Origin: Rhynchospora pubera | Taxonomy: Eukaryota > Streptophyta > Magnoliopsida > Poales > Cyperaceae | Reading direction: 5' to 3' | NCBI GenBank assembly: GCA_028095005.1 | Contig: CM051461.1 | Location: 64,599,840-64,663,839, forward strand | DNA length: 64,000 bases | Part shown: positions 33,776 through 44,899 of the stretch, in pieces | Numbering within the stretch: position 1 is the stretch's first letter | Layout of the letters: every line of letters starts with the position of its first letter | Position numbers and translations under genes: made by a program | The notes under the pieces: model-generated | Told to the model about the DNA's origin: nothing | The model's input: the letters and a program-made list of their open reading frames with translations, nothing else | The model's database searches: none

Positions 33776-34595
33776 CTGTGACACCAAAGAGAGGCATAAG
33801 AGCGAACTGCCAAGCTAATTTTCCTCGAATTCAAACTCTCGTAACTGCAATTACAAAAAGAAAAAGAAACAAAGAACAAATCATTTGCAAAGAATATCAT
33901 CTACAGCTAAGGTGTCAAGCTGGTATAATTACAAGAACAAGCAATTACATTATCTGATTTTATTCAGTGACAAATGATACTTAAGCTATCTGACTTTACC
34001 GTCATTACATTTGAGTTTATCCTATAGACGTATCAATGATGAACCTTCACTTGATAGTATCTTACCAGGTTCCATAATGATCAAAACTAAGGGTCATGAC
34101 TTACATGTAAACGGTATCATCATACACATTACCTACCTGACACCTTATTTATGAACAGGGATGACATGTTCAGTGGACTATACTCCATTCATCTTATACC
34201 ACAAGTACACACTTTCCTAAAATACCCTTAATGAATATTGGCTCACTTCTTTCAAACCATGCTTATTTTCATATTTCTGTTTCATTCTGTTGTCCAATTA
34301 AGTACACCCATGCATCAATTCATACACTTCAATATTTATCTATTATTCCTAAATGCATGCCCCTTTATTTCTTTTATTTTTTACTGAACCTGATCATTTT
34401 TCTTGCTTACCGAGTAATTGAGAATGCCACTGCCTCACTCTCTGAGATTTTTTACTGCAATCAATCAACATGCGACTTTTACTCCTTTTTTATTATCATG
34501 CACCTTCCCAGTATTTTAAAGGAATGAAATTGGATTGCAGATTGTACAATTTCTGGATATCTCATAGAAATAGTAAAAGAAAAATAATGACATAC

Positions 34596-35160
34596 ATGAA
34601 TAGGAGGAACCAGGCGCAACACATGGCATGAATCCACGGCTCGGGAGTGGTTTCCATAGCTTCTCAAACTCAGCTGAGGTGACCCGATCACTACCGCCCA
34701 ACTGTGAAATCTAAAGTAGTGAAACAATACAAAGAGATTTCCATGATTGATTGGACCAAGACTCTACACTATCTATATGCAACCCTCCCTGACCCCAAAC
34801 CACCAAGCCACTTGCAAGGAAGAAAAGGAAAAAGTGTCATTCTGACTCTTGAATTCATTTTAATGTAACAAAATATCAAAATGTATAAACCAAATAACTC
34901 TTTATAGCAATGGCATGGGAAGGATTGAAGAATCACCTTACGAGATCGAGAAAAGGCACAAATTTGGAGAGTTGGGGAGGAGCTAGCTCTTGGGTCCAGC
35001 GCAACTCTTTCTTGGAGACATCCCATCTCTGAAATAACGCAAACCAACAACTCAAAAAATGGTAAAATCAACCTAATTCTCACTGAAAGCAGAAATCTTG
35101 ATTTAAACATTGACCGAGAAAAGATAGAAATTAGCCACCTTGGATAGCTTCTTTGCGCCT
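34596..35160 (-). pseudogene. O-fucosyltransferase-like gene fragment, unit 1
   Basis: Minus-strand exon-like pieces: ~35160-35139 (GAKKLSK), 35028-34937 (contains RWDVSKKELRW), and 34701-34596 reading GGSDRVTSAEFEKLWKPLPS then RGFMPCVAPGSSYS. The LWKPxxxRGFxPCV pattern is typical of the start of the catalytic region in plant GDP-fucose O-fucosyltransferase-like Golgi proteins. The downstream GGLNQMR-type core is absent, so only the 5' part was captured. Consistent GT/AG borders show that genomic, unspliced DNA was copied. Confidence 0.55.
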
Positions 35161-35639
35161 GAATTAATGTTTTCAAAATAATTGATCAAATTAAAGAAGC
35201 ATCCTTTCTTTACTTCATATAGTTTGCTAAACTATTTTCAATCCTATGTTGTTGGATTAAGACAAATCTTGATATACCATGGAGCACGTGGTGGTCAGAA
35301 AAAGAGCAAAGAAATTCAAATTAAAACAAAAGTACATTTTTATCAACAAAATGTAACAAATGAGTCTTAATTTACCCGAAATTACAGATTCCAAGTAATT
35401 TCCTGTATACACCAGTGAGAAATTTTATAAATCTGATTCCCAACACACTATAAAATTGGTTTATTCAAAAGAAATCTAAAATAAAGCAGCAGTGGATGCA
35501 ATTCAATATGAGGGTCTTAAGAAAACAATGGCTGCAAATCCAATCATAACAAATTAGAACAACAAAAAAACTCGATAACATTAAGCCATAAATTTCAAAA
35601 AAAACAACTCAAAGAAAAGAAAATTAGAAATTAGAAATA

Positions 35640-35930
35640 TTACAGCGTGGTTGAGAGGAGTCGGAGAGGTCTCACGAAGGAGGTAGATTCTATTCAGAAG
35701 ATTGGGCGAGAAAAAAACCCTAGTTTGAATCTTCTCTTTTATAATCTCACAATCCATCGATAATCTCACAATCGCGCGAGGCGCCAGGTGCGATTTTCCC
35801 TTTTTTTTCTTGCTTTCCTTATCTGAGAATATATATGATCGGAAGAGAGAGGGGAAGAGGGGAGCGATAGTAAAGTTTCGGCAAAAAAATCTCTCTAAAA
35901 AAAAATAGAGATGCGGGGACACGAACTCAG
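35640..35930 (-). other. Leader-like segment with telo-box, unit 1
   Basis: On the minus strand it carries CTAGGGTTTTT (about 35723-35713), a telo-box common in plant 5' leaders, then CT-rich sequence. It lies directly upstream of the O-fucosyltransferase-like exons and could be their original promoter and leader. Confidence 0.4.
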
Positions 35931-35954
35931 GAGATATATAGCTATGCAGAATTT

Positions 35955-35972
35955 GGCGCTAGGGACAGCGCC
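35955..35972. repeat. Short GC hairpin, unit 1
   Basis: GGCGCT-AGGGAC-AGCGCC, a perfect 6-bp stem. About 20-40 bases to its left the minus strand reads GAGTTCGTGTCCC, slightly like a pol III B box. Confidence 0.5.
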
Positions 35973-36630
35973 CTGCCTTATTTGTGGGTAGAGTCGACTC
36001 TTTTGTAGAAATTGCGATCCAAATCGTACATCATATTGATCAATGGTTTATAACGATGCTAACAAAATTGTTTGGACCCCTTTGTGTGAAAAATACTGAC
36101 CTTACTAAAGGTGCTTTATAAGTAGTAGAGATTTGGTTAAGCGAAGAGGCTGCCTTACAATTTTTCTTTCCTTTCTTTTTTTGGAAAATTCTTCTACTGC
36201 CCGCGATTGGGATCTTTCTTTTAGCTTTTTATTCCACCTTTGTATTAGGCTGCAGTTTTCAGTTCATTTTTTTTTTCAACCAGTTAAACGTCTACTATTG
36301 TAAAACTTTCATATAAATTCTACAAAAAATATAGGCTAGACCTCTATTTTTAGTAAAAAAAAACCTAGCGTCCTTAATTATTTATTAATGAGACCCTTTT
36401 TTTTCCAGAGTTGTTTCATTTTATATCCTTTTTGTTCTATAATTAATAATAATCAGTTTTGTAAAATATAACTATATCAGTAACAACAATAATAAGTATA
36501 GTATAGTATAATATAACTTTGAATAAGGAAAAATGGTAGACCTGAGATATAATAAGTGGCTGAAATTTGACCCAACTGACCCACTGCATCTTTTACGGTT
36601 TTACCAGTAACAATCTCAAGTACCAACACA

Positions 36631-36663
36631 TCCCCCCCACCCCCCCCAACACACACACACACA
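36631..36663 (+). repeat. (C)n and (CA)n simple repeat, unit 1
   Basis: Two runs of C followed by about seven CA dinucleotides. Repeated in units 2 and 3. Confidence 0.85.
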
Positions 36664-37461
36664 ACCATAGCAAACCCCTGACCCCTTTTTCATTCGAAAA
36701 TTAAGCCCAAACTGTTTGGATAATATAATTATTAATTAATGTTGATGTGATATGCAATATTCTTTAACACCACATCCCGGACACTTATATGCTGTAAAAT
36801 TATTGAATTATTATTATGGCCCGTAACAAAAATTGTGGCATCACACAATATTTCAACATCATTATATCATTCAATAATCACGATCTCCAATCCACCAACA
36901 ACTTAAGGAAGCCACCTGCAAAATTCAATATATCAGTGCATTTTATGAACACCAAATAAAAATAAGATCAAACTAAAATATGTCTCATGCAACTAACTTT
37001 TTTAAGGTTAATAAACAAAAGAAAACTGAAACTATGGCACCAATATGAAAACCAAGTAATTAAACACATTAAAGAGTTGCCTCTTAAGATTTCAACACTG
37101 TTATTGGATGCATCTATAATTGTGTGATTTCTTAGTGGCGGTCCTAATTGGGAAGAACTTGTATGCAAATCATAGAAAATTGCAGTATTAGTCTTGTGTT
37201 TTTTCTGTGCATGTATCTAAAATCGTCAAATATGTTGCTCGACCTTTAACGGCACCAAATATGTTAAGAGATTATTTCCACTTTTACCCTTGTTGAAAAT
37301 AATAAGAAGAAACACAAATCTAATATAGGCTATGACTGGTACCAGTTTGGTACCAAATCCAGCTTTAATATTGGTACAATATACCATTTCTAAACTTGTC
37401 AGAAATTGGAACCAATAGTTTCTTATTTAATGGAAATATTTTTTGAACTTGTCAGACTCGT

Positions 37462-37884
37462 TTGGGCAGTTATAATTGTATAAGTAAAAAGAATCAACCT
37501 ATACATGGCTATCTACCCGTTCGGAGCAGCGCCCATTACCAGATTCTTGATCCCAACCAACATATACAAAGCAAGCTTAGTGTCCCTCGGCTGCCCCCGA
37601 CTCCGACACGTAACCGCCCTCCTCTCCGGCTGGGATCACGACTGATCGATGCAGCTTCGTCATTCCCCCGACTTCGACACAGCAAGCTTATGAGAACCGT
37701 CTTCTTCTGTGTTGGCACCCCCATGGACGCCGCCAGATGCAGCTTCGTCATTCCCACTGTCATCTCTTCACAGTTGACTTCAATTGTGAAGAACTACCTC
37801 TCTCCTGTCTCCTCACTTTCCAGCCGTGACTTCAATTTTGGGAATTTTTTACTCATTTTCTTTTCTTCTTCCTTTATTCTCTAA
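37462..37884 (+). other. GC-richer open segment of unknown nature, unit 1
   Basis: Open for 140 codons from ATG 37462, GC-richer than its surroundings, with the phrase GATGCAGCTTCGTCATTCCC repeated at about 37649 and 37734. The minus strand is also partly open. No domain or signal is recognised. It could be a captured first exon or 5' region. Confidence 0.3.
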
Positions 37885-38633
37885 TGTGAATAAGGTAAAC
37901 AAATTCAAATATTTCATCTTCTTTTTTTCTCATTTGTTGTTCTGGAACTGGATGGATTTGGCAAATAAAGTGTGGTCATACATATACCAGTCTGATCTAT
38001 GTGTACTGTCTAAACTAAACAAATGGATAATTGAAGATCTTGTTTCCAATTAGACCATCGAGGAAAACAAGACTAGCCACACTAGTCAGTTCTGCATGTA
38101 CTTATCCTAGAAAATAAAATCACAGTTTTCTTTAATTCTGCATGTACTGGTTTCATGCTTTTCATAACAATAGTACCAATTTAAATCATAAATATATTTA
38201 TTTTGATTTGTACAGATGAGTAGTCAAAGTAGTTGGAATTGGCAACCAAATCCGGTTAATTATACAGTGGTTTGGGTGTTGGCTATTAAATACTTCGAGA
38301 AACCCTGATCCAGAGTTCTACGTATGCCCAGCTTGAGGTTTCTGAGAAAGATAATTTTTAGTTTGTTGACAACTCCCAGTTTATGGATTTTTTGTTGCAC
38401 TCAGTTCTTTCATACTTTAATATTTGTGTTGTGGTTTTGTATAGTTGGTAGTGATATTTGTGTGGTTCATTAGCTTCAAATTAGTTCCTCTAAATCACTC
38501 CCATAGTGCTCAATCTCTACCCAGTAGTTTACTTTACTCCCATGGTGCACAAGCCTGACACTTTTCCTAATTTCCTTTTATCAATTCTATTATATGTTTT
38601 CCTTCTTTCTGTGACACTCACAACTGTTGATAG

Positions 38634-38776
38634 TTGATACAAGCCAAGATGTCGATCTAAATAAGTGCCTAGAGAAATGCTGGTCACTATGGCAAGGGCC
38701 GATGGTCAGGATGTGTGAGCAGTTCTGCATGATCGAGTACCAGCATGGAGGAGAGGAGCAGTACCAACAACAATAG
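38634..38776 (+). pseudogene. Fragment with CX3C-X11-CX3C motif, vicilin N-terminal-like, unit 1
   Basis: After a possible TAG acceptor (38631-38633), the frame reads DVDLNKCLEKCWSLWQG, then a second CEQFC, then an E/Q-rich tail (EEQYQQQ) and a TAG stop at 38774. CX3C-X10-12-CX3C followed by acidic/glutamine-rich sequence is the pattern of alpha-hairpinin repeats in vicilin precursors of seeds. Only one motif is present and no cupin domain follows, so if the reading is right this is a captured fragment. It lies on the plus strand, opposite to the other captured pieces. Confidence 0.4.
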
Positions 38777-39404
38777 CAGTGAAGCGAACAGGGTGATGCG
38801 AGATGAAGAGGATCCCCAGCTGGACCAAGCGCTTGGAGGAATGCCGCCTTGAGATATTCTATTAGAAAAACTGTTGAGAGAAAGAGAGTAGAGAAGTCTG
38901 AGAGCAACGAGTGAAGGTACAAGTCTTTCTTCTTTGAGTTAAATCCTTCTCTTAGATTCTGTTATCTGTATTTTTGAGAGAAATTAAGTTATTTGATTAT
39001 TGTTGTGCAATTGAATCTTATTAGGTTTGCTTGATTTGGAAAATTTGGGAATTTCTATTTCTGATTGGAATTAGGTTCAATTGATGGTTGTTAGATGGGA
39101 ATTGAGGGAAATAGATTATAGGCATGATTAAAATTGATAATTGATGATAGTAACTGATGTATTAAGTTGATATAATAGGCACGTTGGGTCATATATAGAG
39201 TAATTATTGTATACAGGGCATGTTTAGGCTTAATTTTGCATGGCAATAGCATTAAATTGAAGTTAGTAATGCAATTTAGCATGGTACTCGTTTTTACCAG
39301 TGAGATGGAAATGAAGTTGACTTTCTTGTGGTTGATTAAGCAATTGTCTTTCTTAATTAGAATAGCTAAATATATTTATGCTTTTGGCCTCTCAACAGAC
39401 TTAC

Positions 39405-39506
39405 GGAGTGTCGGCTGAAGAGGCGTACCGACATGAGAGAAGGAATAACCGGCATAGTAAATATGCAAAGAAGAAAGAATTTATGTGTTTGGTAGAGAAA
39501 GATTAA
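39405..39506 (+). other. Exon-like piece, unit 1
   Basis: After an AACAG acceptor near 39398, the frame reads YGVSAEEAYRHERRNNRHSK and further basic residues, ending in a stop near 39505. Function not recognised. Confidence 0.3.
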
Positions 39507-39789
39507 GGTATGAAATTAGAAGTGATCATGGCCACATGAAGGTTTCTGGACAAATTCCACGAGAAGTCCAAACTTTTGCTTGAAATTTCTAATATTGTAC
39601 TATATACGTGATATTTTTAGGTGATATGTTTTTGTTGATTTTATGTTGAATTTGTAAAAAAATTGAATGTCATTTGAGTGATTTATAAAATAATTTTGAA
39701 TTATAAATAATCTGTGTCATTTTTGATGCTTTATTAAATCATTATAAATTAATATAATGTGATATAGTAAATAAACACATGGATAAGGG

Positions 39790-39935
39790 TCCCATAATCC
39801 CATCACGTGTAATATGCTGTAAAATAAAATATGGACGTGGGTCCCACATGTAATGATTTGCTATTCACGTGAAAATTTGCTACAGATGTGGGTCCCATAT
39901 GTGAAAATATGGGTACACACGTAACACACCTGTCA
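39790..39935 (+). repeat. Cluster of GTGGGTCCCA repeats and CACGTG/ACGTG cores, unit 1
   Basis: GTGGGTCCCACATGT (about 39838) and GTGGGTCCCATATGT (about 39889) are near copies, preceded by AAGGGTCCCATAA (39786). ATCACGTGTA and TTCACGTGAA lie between. GTGGGNCCCAC is the TCP-class site and ACGTG the G-box/ABRE core; function here is inference. Confidence 0.55.
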
Positions 39936-39950
39936 AAATATATCGAAACT

Positions 39951-40104
39951 TATATTAATCCGGGTTATTGGATCCGGATCCGTTACTATTCATAAGCACC
40001 GTTGCGAATAGTAATCGGATCTAAACATATATTAATCGGGGTTATTGGATCCGGATCCGTTACTATTCATCAGCACTGTTACGGATTAGTAATCGGGTCT
40101 GGCC
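39951..40104 (+). repeat. 77-bp direct repeat, two copies, unit 1
   Basis: TATATTAATC starts at 39951 and 40028. Each copy contains GGTTATTGGATCCGGATCCG and TTACTATTCAT. The second copy leads into the GC-richer block. Confidence 0.85.
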
Positions 40105-41150
40105 CGTCCCTTCTGTTTCTTCCATCGTGGCCATCTGATGTCTTTAGCTCCAGCCGCTTGATCTTCTCTTTCGAGATAGTTCCTTTCTCCGCCTCGATTC
40201 CCTCTGCTCCGTACAGTTCCTCTCATGTCGTGCCCTGGGTGATGCTCGCGGACCGGGTATCTAGAGGTGTCCATGTGTTGTGGTACGGATTCTCTTCGAT
40301 GAGATGGTCCTGGTCTGTGCGCCGTTCCCTCTACTTTCGTCTATTTCGCTACTACTGTTCTTCTGTGCTCCGATTGTGGTCCATTGCTTCGATTTGCGTT
40401 TGCTCTTCTCTGCACTGGGTTCACTGCACCTCTAGTTCTGGTTCGGGGGTTCTACGCTGCTTTTTGTTGGTCTCTGTCTATTTGCGCTCTGCGATTTGTA
40501 CTGCTGGTGTGTTTTACCAAGCTCGCCATGCTTCATCCCTATCCTCTTCCCTTTTCTTTGTCAGACTTGCTTATTAGGCTTCTCCTCTTTTTTTCTCTTT
40601 TTTTCCCGTCTTTGCTGCTTGAGGTTGGATTGCTTCGCGCTCATTGAGCGATCTGTTTGTCTTTTCATGTATGGATTAGTATTGTTTTGGTTCCTGTTTT
40701 CCTGCCAGAAAGAACCACCCAAAAAAAACGCAACAAAACTTTCTTCTTATGCTTTGGACGGATTGGTTTAGGTGCTCTTTTACTGACATGCTTCGATTTT
40801 ATCTCTCTTTCCTTCTATTTTGTACCATTTCCTATTTCAATTTAGTCTTGGACTGATTAGCTCATTTTCATCTCTCTTGCAGTTCCCTGGTTGAGATTTT
40901 AATAAGTTGTGAAGCATGGTCAGGAGATTAAGCGAGAAGCACTTCCTTCTGCTGTTTTTTTTTTTCTAATTTCTTAATTTTTTTTAGCTTTGGTATCTAT
41001 ATATTTTTAATCCCTTTTTTTATTTCCTTTCTACAGCGGTGATGCAATACCAGTACAGGAGAAGACAAGCACAGGGATTGAAGGAGGCCTTGCATGAGGT
41101 GAAGGTTTCTTCTTTTTATGTTATAATTTATGGTTATGGAAAATGTATGC
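40105..41150 (+). other. Promoter/leader-like block with two exon-like pieces, unit 1
   Basis: A pyrimidine-rich, GC-richer segment (40105-40900) related to 2207-2990. A later acceptor (TTTCTACAG near 41036) precedes a piece reading MQYQYRRRQAQGLKEALHE with a GTGAAGG donor. A second piece, QQQNENRFLR, follows in the next unit at about 41177. The long overlapping open frames here look like composition effects. No protein is recognised. Confidence 0.4.
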
Positions 41151-41226
41151 TAATTTTCTCGCTGTCGCAAGTCCAACAGCAAAATGAGAATCGATTTCTC
41201 AGGTATCTTCGCACTTATTATTATTA

Positions 41227-41256
41227 CTAGCAGCAGTGCCCGCTCAATGTGCGGGC
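41227..41256 (-). mobile_element. Helitron 3' terminus, unit 2
   Basis: On the minus strand the hairpin GCCCGC-ACATTGA-GCGGGC (41256-41238) is followed by ACTGCTG then CTAG (41230-41227) and T. This is a canonical plant Helitron end. The element runs toward higher coordinates, over the HSA and O-fucosyltransferase-like fragments. The 5' end was not found. Confidence 0.75.
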
Positions 41257-42071
41257 AATTCTTTATTTGATATATTTAAAAAAGTTATTAAAGATTTAAT
41301 AGCTGTGTTGGTTGCACAATGTAGAATGAATTATGTCATCTGTGCTCATTATTTATATATATCTACTTTTCTTTTTTACATCATTTAGTTATTATTAACC
41401 AATAATACATCATCACTTTTTATATTGTCATTTCTTAACTTAAATGGTGCGATTATTTTATTGCTATATTTCGTTTATTTATCTCTTAATCAATATCATA
41501 TCAATGTATGAAGATTATTTCCTTTTGCCTAATTGCAATGAATTCTTCAAATATCTCTTTCAAAATATTTACAATTAAAGAGTGCGGATATTTGGCCATC
41601 CACTTACTTTTTATTGGCCGAATTAATAAATATTTATGAATGCACATTTAATATGATTGGTGACATAAAAGGAACATACTTATATCTATAATTAAATAGG
41701 AATGCAGCAAAATATTTCCATTACACTCTATCATCAGTATGTACTTCAAAATCTAACAAATTTTCAAACATTGATAGTAGCCATCAAGAAACAAAATCTA
41801 ACAAATTACATTGTTATTTGCTTTTCATTTCTTGAGCCAATGCACCCAAATTAAAAGCCAAACGTAATGGCAAAATTAAAAAGAATGAAAACTGAAACTG
41901 AAATAAACTAAACTAAGCTGTCTCTACAAATAAGGTCATACATTTTTTGTCATCTATACGCTGCTTGTGTCTCAAGTCATCTTTATTCAATACATATTCA
42001 AACCAATTTTACTGGACAACCATCCTGTCATCTTTACACTGCACTTATATCTCAGGTCGTACATTTCCTAA

Positions 42072-42260
42072 GGCTCCGTTTGGATGGCTTCTTCCCAGAA
42101 TAAGGAATAAGGAATAACCACTTTTTACCAATAAATTTATTTCTAACCATCCAAACTCTTCACAAAAGTTACACACTTCCCAATAAATTTATCCCTTCCA
42201 AATAAATTTCTTCCCTTCTTCCTTCTTCCTACCTTATTCTCAACGCATCCAAACGGAGCC
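42072..42260. mobile_element. Tourist-like MITE, unit 2 copy
   Basis: Identical position in the unit and same TAA flanks as at 32333. Confidence 0.88.
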
Positions 42261-42598
42261 TAAGAAACAATATTCCATACTTTATGTTTAAAGATGGATT
42301 GAGCTTTTCTGCCTCAGTCTCTTACTTAAGTTTGTTGACAATATATTGAAATTGAAAATTAGAAAGGTTGCAAAGATCTAAATTGTCTCCAAGCGCAGTT
42401 CTCCTCTAAAGGCTACAAGAGCTCCTTCTTCACCCTATAGAATCATGCAAACATCTCTTTTATTTATAATTGAATACATAATATGCATTATAATTGAACA
42501 TAGTGAAACTAACTCCATCTCCATTTTCAATCCAATTAAACTCTAAACAACAGTTAATAAAATTAGTGGTGGTAAGGTACAACACCTGCTTTCTCACA

Positions 42599-43054
42599 GC
42601 AAGTGGTTCTTGCCATCGACTGAATGGAAAGGTACAGCACCTACTTTCTCACAGCATCAACCAAATGCCAGAAACTCATAACCGCCTTGGCAATGGTTCT
42701 TGTCATCCTTGCCTGGCTATTGTGCAAATTCACCTCTTCAAATTTCTCTAGGCCTTCATTAACAATCCACCTGCAGACTTAGGATGCAGCAGCAATTTTC
42801 CATGAACGCTCCTACAAAATTGAACAAATCTGTGATCAAGACAGTAAGCAAATTTAGTATTACACAATGCCACATCAGCTTTTGACTGATTGAAGTGTTG
42901 ACTAATAGATAATTTGTCAATTACAAATATATTTATGCAGAATAGGTCACATAATTCACATTTAATTGCATCCAACATTCTTATAGCCAACTAAAAAGAA
43001 TGCACCTTCTTTTCAAACTCTATTGCTGCCCTAGCGGAAAAGCATGTAAGCTTC
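42599..43054 (-). pseudogene. HSA-domain gene fragment, unit 2
   Basis: Counterpart of 32860-33315. The in-frame stop after WKIAAA is changed in context (CAGACT for TAGACT at about 42775) but TAA remains, so it is still broken. Confidence 0.52.
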
Positions 43055-44334
43055 CTGAGAAATAACTAAAACTCGTAGAAAATTGTAATATATATGAAAG
43101 ATTAGAAGGAGACTTACCACATGTAGGTCTACAATAAAGAAGAATGTCTCATACAAATCCAGAAACCAATGTGAACCAGAAAAAAATAGGTCATGCAGAC
43201 TTGACATTGTATTTTACAAATTTAAAATATACAATGGTTTTTAATTGTGGGAGAAAAATGAAAGAAATAACCTGAAGAGCCCAATTCTTAATGGCACCAA
43301 GGTAATTACCGAGATGTACTGATCTAGTATGAACTCTAGAGACGACCCTTTTCCTATAATGGACAATCACATTCAAAATTTATAATGAAAAACGTAACTT
43401 ATGTTCTTTCAGGCATTTATGTCGAGCACATCGTATGCAACCCGAAATAAAAAAATTGCAGCAACATGTTACCTCCTTTGTTTTGGGTGTTGACGAAGCA
43501 TCTGAGACCTCAGCCTGTGACACCAAAGAGAGGCATAAGAGCGAACTGCCAAGCTAATTTTCCTCGAATTCAAACTCTCATAACTGCAATTACAAAAAGA
43601 AAAATAAACAAAGAACAAATCATTTGCAAAGAATATCATCTACAGCTAAGGTGTCAAGCTGGTATAATTACAAGAACAAGCAATTACATTATCTGATTTT
43701 ATTCAGTGACAAATGATACTTAAGCTATCTGACTTTACCGTCATTACATTTGAGTTTATCCTATAGACGTATCAATGATGAACCTTCACTTGATAGTATC
43801 TTACCAGGTTCCATAATGATCAAAACTAAGGGTCATGACTTACATGTAAACGGTATCATCATACACATTACCTACCTGACACCTTATTTATGAACAGGGA
43901 TGACATGTTCAGTGGACTATACTCCATTCATCTTATACCACAAGTACACACTTTCCTAAAATACCCTTAATGAATATTGGCTCACTTCTTTCAAACCATG
44001 CTTCTTTTTATATTTCTGTTTCATTCTGTTGTCCAATTAAGTACACCCATGCATCAATTCATACACTTCAATATTTATCTATTATTCCTAAATTCATGCC
44101 CTTTTATTTCTTTTATTTTTTACTGAACCTGATCATTTTTCTTGCTTACCGTGTAATTGAGAATGCCACTGCCTCACTCTTTGAGATTTTTTACTGCAAT
44201 CAATCAACATGCGACTTTTACTCCTTTTTTATTATCATGCACCTTCCCAGTATTTTAAAGGAATGAAATTGGATTGCAGATTGTACAATTTCTGGATATC
44301 TCATAGAAATAGTAAAAGAAAAATAATGACATAC

Positions 44335-44899
44335 ATGAATAGGAGGAACCAGGCGCAACACATGGCATGAATCCACGGCTCGGGAGTGGTTTCCATAGCT
44401 TCTCAAACTCAGCTGAGGTGACCCGATCACTACCGCCCAACTGTGAAATCTAAAGTAGTGAAACAATACAAAGAGATTTCCATGATTGATTGGACCAAGA
44501 CTCTACACTATCTATATGCAACCCTCCCTGACCCCAAACCACCAAGCCACTTGCAAGGAAGAAAAGGAAAAAGTGTCATTCTGACTCTTGAATTCATTTT
44601 AATGTAACAAAATATCAAAATGTATAAACCAAATAACTCTTTATAGCAATGGCATGGGAAGGATTGAAGAATCACCTTACGAGATCGAGAAAAGGCACAA
44701 ATTTGGAGAGTTGGGGAGGAGCTAGCTCTTGGGTCCAGCGCAACTCTTTCTTGGAGACATCCCATCTCTGAAATAACGCAAACCAACAACTCAAAAAATG
44801 GTAAAATCAACCTAATTCTCACTGAAAGCAGAAATCTTGATTTAAACATTGACCGAGAAAAGATAGAAATTAGCCACCTTGGATAGCTTCTTTGCGCCT
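44335..44899 (-). pseudogene. O-fucosyltransferase-like gene fragment, unit 2
   Basis: Counterpart of 34596-35160, with the exon-like pieces and splice borders unchanged. Confidence 0.53.

Larger units (their letters stand above)
31424..41150. repeat. Tandem array unit 1 (9,727 bp)
   Basis: First of at least 3.3 head-to-tail units. Homology to the next unit begins at TAATTTTCTCGCTGTCGC (31424, 41151, 50892, 60631); left of 31424 the sequence is GPX flank instead. Unit 1 lacks the 12 bases that in later units lie between ATTATTATT and GCCCGC, and differs from units 2-4 at roughly twenty further single bases that I noticed. It holds the Helitron end, a MITE, gene fragments and the promoter-like block described separately. 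Confidence 0.97.

Noticed and set aside
35182..35370. Small plus-strand frame in the array units
   Set aside because: Lies opposite the O-fucosyltransferase-like exons, is short and matches nothing.
36477..36668. 63-codon minus-strand frame starting MVVCVCVGGGG
   Set aside because: Translation of the (CA)n and (C)n simple repeats.
37462..37884. 140-codon frame repeated in three units
   Set aside because: Identity between units comes from recent duplication, not selection. No domain, and the opposite strand is also partly open. Kept only as an unknown segment.
40002..40647. Overlapping open frames of 87-191 codons in the GC-richer block of each unit
   Set aside because: Several frames are open at once, the translations are low-complexity (rich in S, F, L, C) and match no family. 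This looks like a pyrimidine-rich leader, not a gene.
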